This document shows positions 27,657-34,971 of a DNA stretch of 64,000 nt, piece by piece. Under the pieces are notes generated by a model, which had not been told where the DNA came from, did not search any database, and saw only the letters and a list, made by a program, of their open reading frames with translations. Within the stretch, counting starts at the first letter, position 1. Every line of letters starts with the position of its first letter. This DNA is from Parasaccharibacter apium. GTDB taxonomy: Bacteria; Pseudomonadota; Alphaproteobacteria; Acetobacterales; Acetobacteraceae. Where the stretch lies: assembly GCF_002592045.1 (NCBI RefSeq), contig NZ_MEJG01000003.1, positions 1-64,000 of the forward strand, in the 5' to 3' direction. Both the position numbers and the translations under genes were made by a program.

Positions 27657-28727
27657 TTACAAGCCCTCCGTCAAAGTCGCTGGGGATAAAGCTGAGAAGC
27701 CATAATGACGCAACCAGCGTAAATCGCTCTCATAAAAAGAGCGTAGGTCAGCAATGCCGTTCTTCAACATAGCGAGCCGCTCAATGCCCATACCAAAGGC
27801 AAAACCTTGCCATTCTGCCGGGTCCAGCCCGCAATTGCTCAGCACACGGGCATGGACCATCCCCGCCCCCAAGACTTCTAGCCAATCCGCGCCTGCACCA
27901 ATAGCCCCAGTCTCGCGCGACCACCCAATATCAATCTCCATAGAAGGCTCGGTAAAGGGGAAATACGAGGCCCGGAAGCGCACTGGCAAATCAGGCTGAT
28001 TAAAAAAGGCCCGCAAGAACTCGGTCAGGCATCCTTTTAAATGGCCAAGGGTAATGCCCTTCTCAATCACCAAACCTTCACATTGATGGAACATCGGGGA
28101 ATGGGTGGCATCATGGTCGGCACGGTAAGTCCGCCCCGGGGCAATGATGCGGATAGGTGGTTTTTCCTGCAACATGGTACGCACCTGCACGCCAGAGGTC
28201 TGCGTCCTTAAAACACGCAGCTCCTCCTCACCCTCTAGGGCAGGAAGGTAGAATGTATCTTGCTCCGTCCGCGCGGGGTGGTGCTCTGGCGTATTCAGGG
28301 CTGAGAAATTATGCCATTGGCTCTCAACATCCGGCCCTTCTGCTAGATGAAAGCCCATAGCCCCAAAAATGGTTGTAATTTCCTCAATCGTACGGCTGAT
28401 GGGATGAATCAACCCTACCGGGGCCGCAGGGGTAGGTTGCGTAATGTCCACCGTCTCCTCAGCTAAACGCTGCTGGAGAGCCAAAGCCTCAATCTCTCGT
28501 CCGCGTTGCTCAATAAGATATGTTAGCTCATCCCGCAAACGATTAAGAGCCTGCCCGCGCTCTTTACGCTCCTCATGCGAGAAGGAACCAAGCTGACGCA
28601 ACAGACCAGTTAGCGTCCCAGACCGCCCCAATGTACCCACCCGCACAGCATCCCACTCACTATGTGTGCTGGCACGCTGCAAGGCCGCGATTGTGTCATT
28701 CTTTAGATTTTCAAGGTCGTTGGCCAT
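27657..28727 (-). CDS. pheS: Phenylalanyl-tRNA synthetase alpha subunit
   Basis: The catalytic chain of PheRS: an N-terminal coiled coil (about residues 1-90) followed by the class II core. Motif-like segments are HPISRTIEEITTIFGAMGFHLAEGPDVES, TQTSGVQVRTMLQEKPPIRIIAPGRTYRADHDATHSPMFHQ, and the C-terminal LDPAEWQGFAFGMGIERLAML. I start it at the ATG at 28727 (MANDLENLKND, 356 aa), which has AAGGA about 7 bp upstream. An ATG at 28760 would add 11 residues without a good ribosome-binding site. I see no attenuator-like leader peptide with Phe codons upstream. Confidence 0.96.
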   Translation of the reverse strand: MANDLENLKNDTIAALQRASTHSEWDAVRVGTLGRSGTLTGLLRQLGSFSHEERKERGQALNRLRDELTYLIEQRGREIEALALQQRLAEETVDITQPTPAAPVGLIHPISRTIEEITTIFGAMGFHLAEGPDVESQWHNFSALNTPEHHPARTEQDTFYLPALEGEEELRVLRTQTSGVQVRTMLQEKPPIRIIAPGRTYRADHDATHSPMFHQCEGLVIEKGITLGHLKGCLTEFLRAFFNQPDLPVRFRASYFPFTEPSMEIDIGWSRETGAIGAGADWLEVLGAGMVHARVLSNCGLDPAEWQGFAFGMGIERLAMLKNGIADLRSFYESDLRWLRHYGFSALSPATLTEGL

Positions 28728-28810
28728 AGCCTGTCCTTCACCCTCTACGAGCTGTTTCAAAGAGTTTTCCTATCCCCGTTGGGGCAAAAAATCTCTGAAG
28801 CAGCTTGTAA

Positions 28811-28848
28811 GAAAAACGGGCTGCCCCGACTTAATCAGAGCAGCCCGC
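28811..28848 (-). terminator. Intrinsic terminator of rpmI-rplT
   Basis: On the minus strand, CGGGCTGC pairs with GCAGCCCG (plus-strand arms 28817-28824 and 28840-28847), followed by TTTTTC. It lies 60 bp downstream of rplT and before pheS, separating ribosomal-protein transcription from pheST. Confidence 0.85.
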
Positions 28849-28906
28849 TAATCATTACGTTCCCGCCTCTCCCTCGCATTTAAGGGACTAGCGGGACGGC
28901 TCTTAA

Positions 28907-29260
28907 TTAGAGAGCCGCCTGAGCTTTACGCACAATCTCAGCAAAAGCAGCTGCATCATCATAAGCGATTGCTGCAAGGACCTTACGGTCAATCTCAATC
29001 CCAGCCTTATTAAGGCCATTGATGAAGCGGCTATAGGTCAGCCCATGCTCACGCACGGCTGCGCTGATGCGCTGAATCCACAAAGAACGGAACTCACGCT
29101 TTTTATTGCGGCGGTCACGATAAGCGTAACGCAGGGCCTTCTCGACCCGCTCCAACGCGATGCGGTAATTGGTGGAAGAACGCCCGCGATAGCCTTTAGC
29201 GAGGTCCAGAACCTTTTTATGACGGGCGTGGGTGGTCGTACCCCGTTTAACACGTGCCAT
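28907..29260 (-). CDS. rplT: 50S ribosomal protein L20
   Basis: L20 is an assembly-initiator protein of the large subunit. The 117-residue sequence is canonical: [29 protein letters not shown] at the N-terminus (basic extension reaching into 23S rRNA), [39 protein letters not shown] in the globular domain. It is 14 bp downstream of rpmI. infC is not part of the operon here. Confidence 0.98.
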   Translation of the reverse strand: MARVKRGTTTHARHKKVLDLAKGYRGRSSTNYRIALERVEKALRYAYRDRRNKKREFRSLWIQRISAAVREHGLTYSRFINGLNKAGIEIDRKVLAAIAYDDAAAFAEIVRKAQAAL

Positions 29261-29274
29261 GGTCGTTTATCTCC

Positions 29275-29478
29275 TTATGACAGCCCGTAGGGTGCCCACT
29301 GTTTGATGGTGCGTGCATCCATATCCGTCATAACCTGCGGACCACGGTTGCTACGTTTCATCTTCTGCGGACGGTTAATCAGGCCATGGCGTTTGTTACC
29401 CGGACCACACGTTACCTTACCGGTCGCGGTGATCTTGAACCGCTTTTTGACCGAAGACTTCGTCTTCATCTTGGGCAT
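29275..29478 (-). CDS. rpmI: 50S ribosomal protein L35
   Basis: A 67-residue basic protein with the L35 pattern [22 protein letters not shown] and [17 protein letters not shown]. It is the first gene of the rpmI-rplT operon. An AAGGAG ribosome-binding site is 6-7 bp upstream. A strong sigma-70-like promoter lies about 110 bp upstream, leaving a leader of about 100 nt. Confidence 0.97.
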   Translation of the reverse strand: MPKMKTKSSVKKRFKITATGKVTCGPGNKRHGLINRPQKMKRSNRGPQVMTDMDARTIKQWAPYGLS

Positions 29479-29589
29479 TTTTATCTCCTTACAATTCAGC
29501 CGCTCTCTCTGTCATTTGCATGGTCAAAGAGAACTTACACGGCCAGGCATGCCTCATCATCGGCCCGGACGCGTGTACAACCTCCCGCG

Positions 29590-29618
29590 CTTATAGGGGC
29601 AACTGCGCCCCTCCTCAA
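29590..29618 (-). promoter_or_regulatory. Promoter of rpmI-rplT
   Basis: On the minus strand TTGAGG (plus-strand 29613-29618) and TATAAG (29590-29595) are separated by 17 bp, close to the sigma-70 consensus. The spacer contains a GGGGC/GCCCC inverted repeat. It gives a leader of about 100 nt before rpmI. Confidence 0.55.
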
Positions 29619-29742
29619 GAGAAAAGCGCGCAAGAACACCATGTTTTTTTCTCGATTGCTAATATAGTACACGAAAGATCAGATAATTGTGAATAGTATG
29701 ACAAAGCTACCTCTAATCCCCAAATTTATTACACTCAGGTGC

Positions 29743-29771
29743 TTGACCCCTGGCCCTTTCCCTGTGCTTAA
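29743..29771 (+). promoter_or_regulatory. Candidate promoter of gcd
   Basis: TTGACC (29743-29748) and GCTTAA (29766-29771) are spaced by 17 bp, about 90 bp upstream of the gcd start. The -35 element is good and the -10 is poor, so the assignment is weak. Confidence 0.3.
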
Positions 29772-29784
29772 AGACGATTGAACA

Positions 29785-29817
29785 ATGGTCCGATGCAGAC
29801 AAAGCAACAAGGACCAT
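29785..29817 (+). repeat. Inverted repeat in the gcd leader
   Basis: A perfect 7-bp inverted repeat, ATGGTCC (29785-29791) and GGACCAT (29811-29817), is separated by 19 bp and ends 43 bp before the gcd start. It lies downstream of the candidate promoter, so it could be an mRNA hairpin or an operator. No regulator can be named. Confidence 0.4.
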
Positions 29818-29860
29818 GCTACACGGTCAAACAACCATTAACAATTACTGAGGCTTCTGC

Positions 29861-32308
29861 ATGTCCTCCATGTCCCACGCGGGGGGAATCTGGTCCCGTC
29901 TGGTTGCCATTGCGATGGCAATCGTCGGCCTACTGCTGATTGCTGGGGGAATTTATTCTCTCTGCATAGGTGGTCCCCTTTACTATCTTCTCAGTGGGCT
30001 AGGCATTCTGCTTAGCGCAATCTATCTCTTCAAACGACATCCCATTGCCCTTGCTATTTATGCCGTCGTGCTACTCGGTAGCATTATCTGGGCGCTGTGC
30101 GTTGTTGGGCTCGACTTCTGGAGCTTAGTACCCCGCCTTGATGTTGTTCTCATCATCGGTATTGTGCTGCTACTGCCCTTCGTTCGGCGTCCATTAGCGG
30201 CTAATCACTTCGCAACAGGCCCGCTTGGCCTCGGTGTTGTCCTTGCAGCCTTAGCATTGATTGTCTCCGCCTTTATGGACCCGCACAATATCAGCGGCTC
30301 CCTCCCTACCGAGCAGGTTAATGCTAACCCGGCCAATCCGGAAAATGTTCCTGATAATGACTGGCCCGCTTACGCACGTACGCAAGATGGCAATCATTGG
30401 TCACCGCTGGATCAAATTAACATCCATAATGTTAATAAGCTCAAAGTCGCATGGGTCATGCGCACGGGCGATCTCCTTGATAAATCCCGCGATCCGGGCG
30501 AGGCAACCAATGAAGCCACGCCGCTTGAGTTCGACAACACGCTCTATTTTTGCTCCCTGCATCAAAAGGTCTTTGCTGTTGATGCTGTAACAGGGAAAAC
30601 GAAATGGGTGTTCGATCCCAAAATTAACGTCAACCCGACCTTCCAGCATCTAACATGCCGTGGGGTGAGTGCGCATACAACACCCGCCAATGCCCTCAAT
30701 AGCGATGGTCAGCCCGTCACAACAACCGATTGTGCAAAACGCATTATCGCTATGGTTAATGATGGTCGCATTATCGAAATTGACGCTCAGACTGGGCAGG
30801 TCTGCCAAGGTTTTGGGCAAGATGGGCAAGTGGATCTCCGCTTCTCCCACCAACCCTACACAACTGTTGGGGAATACGCTCCGACCTCTCCGCCAGTCGT
30901 TACGGATAAGCTGATCATCGTCAACAGTGCCGTGCGGGATAATGGCTCTGTCCATCAACCCTCTGGGGCAACGCGCGCGTACGATGTTTATACAGGAAAA
31001 TTGGTATGGGTATTTGATGCCGCCAATCCTGACCCGAACGAAATGCCTAGTGAAGAGCATCCGCATTTTCATCCCAACTCCCCTAACTCTTGGTCCGTAT
31101 CTTCTTACGACAAGGCGTTGAACATGGTGTACATCCCCATGGGGGTTGGCACACCTGACCAATGGGGTGGGTATCGCGATAAAGATGCTGAGCGTTATCC
31201 GCCGGGCATCATTGCTCTTAATGCAGATACAGGGAAGTTGGTTTGGTCCTATCAAACCGTTCATCATGACCTTTGGGATATGGACGTCTCTGCCCAACCC
31301 AACCTGGTGGATGTCACACAAAAAGACGGTACCCTCGTCCCGGCCATCTATGTCCCTACCAAAAGTGGTGATATTTTTGTCCTAGACCGTCGTACCGGCA
31401 CACCTATTGTCCCTGCGCCTGAAAAACCAGCCCCAGGTGGCGCTGCAACGGGCGATTATACAAGCCCAACACAGCCTCATTCTGAGCTAAGCTTACGGCC
31501 TAAAAACCCTCTCTCTGACCGAGATATTTGGGGGGCTACGATCCTTGACCAAATGGTATGTAGTATTTACTTCCATAGCCTCCGCTATGAAGGACCATAC
31601 ACACCACCATCCACCCAAGGTACGCTGGTTTTCCCTGGCGACTTAGGGATGTTTGAATGGGGCGGCTTAGCTGTGGACCCACGGCGTGAGGTGGCTTTCA
31701 CAAACCCCATCTCTATTCCATTTGTCTCCACCTTGGTGCCTCGTGGGCCAGGGAATCCCCGTTGGCCAGAGCCGAATCAAAAAGGTGGCAGCGGTGGTGA
31801 GACGGGTGTTCAGCCTAATTATGGCATCCCCTACGCTATTAACCTCCACCCCTTCTTGGATCCGCTTTTGCTGAAGCTTGGTCTGCCCATTCCTTGCCGC
31901 ACGCCACCGTGGGGTGAAGTTGCTGGTATCGACCTACGGACAAACAAGGTTGTCTGGCAGCATCGTAACGGGACATTGCGCGATTCCTTACATGGCTCCG
32001 CTCTGCCCATGCCACTGCCACCTATCAAAATTGGTGTCCCAAGCTTAGGTGGGCCACTCGCTACAGCGGGGAATCTGGCCTTCTTAACCTCCTCGCAGGA
32101 TTACTACATCCGTGCGTATGACATGACGACAGGCCATGTCATTTGGAAGGATCGCCTCCCTGCTGGGGCACAATCCTCCCCAATGACCTACAGTATTAAT
32201 GGGCGGCAATATATCGTCACTTATGCTGGTGGGCATGGGTCTTTCCTCAGCAAAATGGGCGATTACCTCATCGCCTATGCTCTGCCAGAGGAAGACATTA
32301 AAAAATAA
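29861..32308 (+). CDS. gcd: Membrane-bound PQQ-dependent glucose dehydrogenase
   Basis: This quinoprotein oxidises D-glucose to gluconolactone in the periplasm and passes electrons to ubiquinone. The 815-residue length is typical. The first ~135 residues hold five membrane helices; the rest is the eight-bladed PQQ propeller. The propeller starts at NDWPAYARTQDGNHWSPLDQIN and has repeated tryptophan-docking segments (VFAVDAVTGKTKWVFDP, IIALNADTGKLVWSYQTVHHDLWDMDVSAQPNLVD, IRAYDMTTGHVIWKDRLPAG). The HHDLWDMD run carries PQQ/Ca2+-site residues. Incomplete periplasmic sugar oxidation of this kind is a hallmark of acetic acid bacteria. A strong terminator follows. Confidence 0.94.
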   Translation: MSSMSHAGGIWSRLVAIAMAIVGLLLIAGGIYSLCIGGPLYYLLSGLGILLSAIYLFKRHPIALAIYAVVLLGSIIWALCVVGLDFWSLVPRLDVVLIIGIVLLLPFVRRPLAANHFATGPLGLGVVLAALALIVSAFMDPHNISGSLPTEQVNANPANPENVPDNDWPAYARTQDGNHWSPLDQINIHNVNKLKVAWVMRTGDLLDKSRDPGEATNEATPLEFDNTLYFCSLHQKVFAVDAVTGKTKWVFDPKINVNPTFQHLTCRGVSAHTTPANALNSDGQPVTTTDCAKRIIAMVNDGRIIEIDAQTGQVCQGFGQDGQVDLRFSHQPYTTVGEYAPTSPPVVTDKLIIVNSAVRDNGSVHQPSGATRAYDVYTGKLVWVFDAANPDPNEMPSEEHPHFHPNSPNSWSVSSYDKALNMVYIPMGVGTPDQWGGYRDKDAERYPPGIIALNADTGKLVWSYQTVHHDLWDMDVSAQPNLVDVTQKDGTLVPAIYVPTKSGDIFVLDRRTGTPIVPAPEKPAPGGAATGDYTSPTQPHSELSLRPKNPLSDRDIWGATILDQMVCSIYFHSLRYEGPYTPPSTQGTLVFPGDLGMFEWGGLAVDPRREVAFTNPISIPFVSTLVPRGPGNPRWPEPNQKGGSGGETGVQPNYGIPYAINLHPFLDPLLLKLGLPIPCRTPPWGEVAGIDLRTNKVVWQHRNGTLRDSLHGSALPMPLPPIKIGVPSLGGPLATAGNLAFLTSSQDYYIRAYDMTTGHVIWKDRLPAGAQSSPMTYSINGRQYIVTYAGGHGSFLSKMGDYLIAYALPEEDIKK

Positions 32309-32335
32309 TGATCTGATATAGATTGTTATTACACA

Positions 32336-32374
32336 AAAGAAGGGAGGTTCCTTACCTGGAGCCTCCCTTCTTTT
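32336..32374 (+). terminator. Intrinsic terminator of gcd
   Basis: A long stem, AAAAGAAGGGAGG...CCTCCCTTCTTTT (arms about 32336-32351 and 32359-32374), begins 27 bp after the gcd stop. The T-rich 3' arm serves as U-tract. The stem is extended by A/T pairs, so it may also work for the minus strand. Confidence 0.85.
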
Positions 32375-32528
32375 ATAGGAAGAACAAGATTTTAAAGAAA
32401 AGACTAACAGGCAGTAATAAACCATCTTAATTATTGAAAAATAACATAGACGTCACTATCACCTTTTTGCAGTTTTGTATAAAGTACGAACAAACATTCC
32501 CACCCCCTTTATTAAAGGAAATGCTCTC

Positions 32529-32837
32529 ATGACCTTCCGCCGTATGGCTACTTTCGCCCTTATCGCCAGTGCCCTAACAAGCCAAGCCGCTTTTGCTGCT
32601 GCCCCACACGGGAAAGCACATCCCTGCCGTAATGAAAAAGGCCAGTTTGCTAAATGCGAGAAGCCCAAAGCAAAGCCTTGCCGTAACGAAAAAGGGCAGT
32701 TCGCTAAATGTGCAAATAAAAAAGCTAACGCTGCCACAGCCGACGCTGCAAAAGACAGTGCTAATCCCATGAAGTCCGATATGCCGGCCCCAAATGCAGC
32801 AGAGCCAATGGCGCCAGCGCATTCTACAGCACAGTAA
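32529..32837 (+). CDS. Small secreted protein with duplicated Cys-motif
   Basis: From ATG 32529 (AAAGGA about 8 bp upstream) the protein is 102 residues. It has a Sec signal peptide (MTFRRMATFALIASALTSQA, cleavage near AFA-A), then two copies of the 12-residue motif PCRNEKGQFAKC, separated by a short basic spacer (EKPKAK). A low-complexity tail rich in Ala, Lys, Met and Pro follows. Each motif has two cysteines nine residues apart, suited to a disulphide or metal site. Similar small 'C..xKGxFxKC' exported proteins occur in acetic acid bacteria, but I know no function. It is a single gene between two strong terminators. Confidence 0.72.
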   Translation: MTFRRMATFALIASALTSQAAFAAAPHGKAHPCRNEKGQFAKCEKPKAKPCRNEKGQFAKCANKKANAATADAAKDSANPMKSDMPAPNAAEPMAPAHSTAQ

Positions 32838-32860
32838 ATTTTCTTACTTTATCTCTTTAT

Positions 32861-32900
32861 AAAAAAGCCCTTTGGAAGACTTTTCCAAAGGGCTTTTTTT
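32861..32900. terminator. Bidirectional terminator
   Basis: A near-perfect long hairpin, AAAAAAGCCCTTTGGAA...TTCCAAAGGGCTTTTTTT, lies between the plus-strand Cys-motif gene and the minus-strand SufE gene. Both flanks provide U-tracts in the relevant direction, so it should terminate both. Confidence 0.92.
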
Positions 32901-32921
32901 ACGGGATATACCGCGTCTAAC

Positions 32922-33365
32922 TCACACAGACGCTCTCTGCCGAATAGCCTGTGCCATGGCCTCTACCCCATTACCGCGATTGGCTGATAGAGCTTTCACC
33001 AAGCCTAAATCATGTAGAAAAGTGGGAGACGTGGCTAAAATCTCCTCCCGTGTACGGCCAGAATAAACACGCAATAATAAAGCTACTAAACCTTGTACAA
33101 TCGCTGCATCAGAGGCCCCTGCAAAAAACAAACGCCCCTCTCGTTCTTCCGCCTCTAACCAAACCTGACTTTGACACCCTGGGATGCGATGCGCTTCATC
33201 TTGCCATTCTTCTGGTAGCGGGGGAATTTTGCGTCCCAACTCAATAATATATTGATAGCGCTCCATCCAATCATCAAAAAGGGCTAACTCATCCCCAATC
33301 GCTGTAATAGCGTCTGTGGCAGTATCTTCCTGCGCTTGGACGAAACAGGATGTTTGATCGGCCAT
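32922..33365 (-). CDS. sufE: SufE-family cysteine desulfuration protein
   Basis: SufE accepts persulfide sulfur from SufS for Fe-S cluster assembly in the cytoplasm. The 147-residue protein has WMERYQYIIELGRKIPPLPEEWQDEAHRIPGCQSQVWLEAEE, with the sulfur-accepting Cys in GCQSQVW, and the later FAGASDAAIVQGLVALLLRVYSGRTREEIL. I place the start at the ATG at 33365 (MADQTSCF...), with GAGGGA 11-12 bp upstream; upstream ATGs at 33374 and 33401 are possible. No other suf genes are in the window. It ends at the bidirectional terminator. Confidence 0.9.
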   Translation of the reverse strand: MADQTSCFVQAQEDTATDAITAIGDELALFDDWMERYQYIIELGRKIPPLPEEWQDEAHRIPGCQSQVWLEAEEREGRLFFAGASDAAIVQGLVALLLRVYSGRTREEILATSPTFLHDLGLVKALSANRGNGVEAMAQAIRQRASV

Positions 33366-33454
33366 GCCTCTCATTCCCTCTAATGCGTCATGAGTAAGCA
33401 CATCATACCCAGCTCTCGTAAAATAGAAACCTCTTCCCCGCTGGTAGGATGTCT

Positions 33455-34954
33455 TTAATCCTGCAACAGAGGCAGCAAAAGACGCATGACCGTCCCTTTC
33501 CCAGGCGCACTTTCCACTTTCACATCACCATGATGAGCTAAAACGAAGCTATAAATCCCTGCCAGCCCAAGACCAGTCCCCTTTTCCGCCTGTTTTGTCG
33601 TAAAAAACGGCTCAAAAATATGGCGTTGGACCTCCTCGCTCATGCCTATTCCCTCATCACGAATCTCTAATGCCAAAGCATGATCTGCCTCGCAATCCGC
33701 TGGTGCCGCGGGCAAAGAATAAGCCACTCTATGAGCAACTAAAGTCACTATCCCCCCTGCGGGCATCGCATCCCGTGCATTGACGCATAAATTCAACAAG
33801 GCCATCTCAAGCTGCTCTGGGCATGTAACGACAGGCGGTAGAGGGTCGCTGGGGAGTTCTAACACAAAGCGAATCGCTGGGTTCGTGCCATAAAAACTCT
33901 GCCGGAACAAACTAGCCCGCTCTTTTAAAAAAGCCGCGCAATCAAACGGCCTTACCGCGCGCTCACTCTTGCCTGCACGACCAAATTGAAGCAATCGCCG
34001 CGTCAGACTCTCCCCGCGTTTTATGGTCTCATGAGCTTGCTCTAACCAAGTTTGTTGTGCTGTCTGCTCTATTTCCTCTGCTGGCTTGAGTGTTGCCAAC
34101 ATATCCAAGCAACTTGTTAAAATGGTGAGAAGATTATTAAAATCATGCGCCATCCCACCCGCTAAACGGCCTAGGGCCTCTAAACGCTCCCCTTGATTAA
34201 GCCGTGCCTCCATCAAAACACGACGGGTAACGTCGCGGTCCATACTCACTTGCCACGCTTCGGCCATTGTGGCTCCTTCCGGCCATTTTAAGGCAATGCG
34301 TGCAATCTCATGCCAAACTGTTTGTCCCTCCTCAGTTGTGACCTCCAACAACTCTTCAGCTTGACCTTCTTGCTGCACCGCCTCGCGCATACGCGCAATA
34401 ACCGCTTGTAGTGCTGGCAGATAATGATCCACCTCCTGATCACTTCTGCACTCACGATTACTCCGAATACAGCGGCCTTCAGCATCCGAAAACACCAATC
34501 CAAAGGGCAGGCTATCCATCAAGCCTCGTAGCAATGCTTGTTCTGTTTTTAACGCGCGTTGCGCCTGCCACGTCCTATGGGCCTCATGGACCAAGCTTAA
34601 TACATGGTCTGCCTCCCACGGTTTATGCACATACGCTACAATCTGCCCGTGATTGAGCGCCGCCACTACAGCATCTAAATCCGCATAGCCTGTAAGCAAA
34701 ATCGCCCGAGCATCGGAAAGCTCGCGCGCACGCTGGAGAAACTGATCACCCGTCATCCCCGGCATCCGTTGGTCGGAGATGATGACGGAAATCTCCGTAT
34801 GCGTCTCTAATAAAACAAGAGCATCACGGGGATTCGTAACCGTCAATAACGTGCAGCTATCCTCCAACAAATCTCCTAATGCGACGAGAATCTCCTCCTC
34901 ATCATCCACTAGAAGAACATGGGGCCGCTCTTCGACATCACGAAGCTTGGTCAT
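33455..34954 (-). CDS. Receiver-PAS-histidine kinase
   Basis: The 499-residue protein has an intact N-terminal receiver domain (about residues 12-130: LLVDDEEE acid pocket, phosphoacceptor Asp in IISDQRMPGMTG, HKPW lysine). A PAS-like segment follows (about 145-245). Next is an HDFNN-type dimerisation helix (LEALGRLAGGMAHDFNNLLTIL, about residue 272). A HATPase_c domain completes it (NLCVNARDAMPAGG, EIRDEGIGMSEEV, TTKQAEKGTGLGLAGI). No DNA-binding output or membrane helix is seen, so it is probably cytoplasmic. It starts 17 bp after the second kinase gene. The two likely form a phosphorelay pair; the signal is unknown. Confidence 0.85.
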   Translation of the reverse strand: MTKLRDVEERPHVLLVDDEEEILVALGDLLEDSCTLLTVTNPRDALVLLETHTEISVIISDQRMPGMTGDQFLQRARELSDARAILLTGYADLDAVVAALNHGQIVAYVHKPWEADHVLSLVHEAHRTWQAQRALKTEQALLRGLMDSLPFGLVFSDAEGRCIRSNRECRSDQEVDHYLPALQAVIARMREAVQQEGQAEELLEVTTEEGQTVWHEIARIALKWPEGATMAEAWQVSMDRDVTRRVLMEARLNQGERLEALGRLAGGMAHDFNNLLTILTSCLDMLATLKPAEEIEQTAQQTWLEQAHETIKRGESLTRRLLQFGRAGKSERAVRPFDCAAFLKERASLFRQSFYGTNPAIRFVLELPSDPLPPVVTCPEQLEMALLNLCVNARDAMPAGGIVTLVAHRVAYSLPAAPADCEADHALALEIRDEGIGMSEEVQRHIFEPFFTTKQAEKGTGLGLAGIYSFVLAHHGDVKVESAPGKGTVMRLLLPLLQD

Positions 34955-34971
34955 GCTTTTCCTTCGCTTCC

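Larger units (their letters stand above)
29479..29860. other. Intergenic region between divergent rpmI and gcd
   Basis: This 382-bp gap holds the rpmI-rplT promoter and leader on the minus side (about 29479-29620). An AT-rich core lies at about 29640-29740. On the plus side is the probable gcd control region, with a weak promoter candidate and an inverted repeat. I see no tRNA, no open frame with a convincing start, and no autoregulatory L20-type fold that I can be sure of. Confidence 0.6.

Noticed and set aside
28895-28915. GGCTCT / AGAGCC hairpin at the rplT stop codon as terminator
   Set aside because: No U-tract follows; the hairpin 60 bp downstream (28811-28848) has both a strong stem and a U-tract.
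29275-29478. Loss of infC from the infC-rpmI-rplT operon as an anomaly
   Set aside because: Many alphaproteobacteria keep infC apart from rpmI-rplT, so this is probably ordinary.
30650-31321. Long minus-strand open frame inside gcd
   Set aside because: It is an antisense shadow of the glucose dehydrogenase frame, rich in rare-looking composition (His, Ile, Arg), with no family motif and no ribosome-binding site of note.
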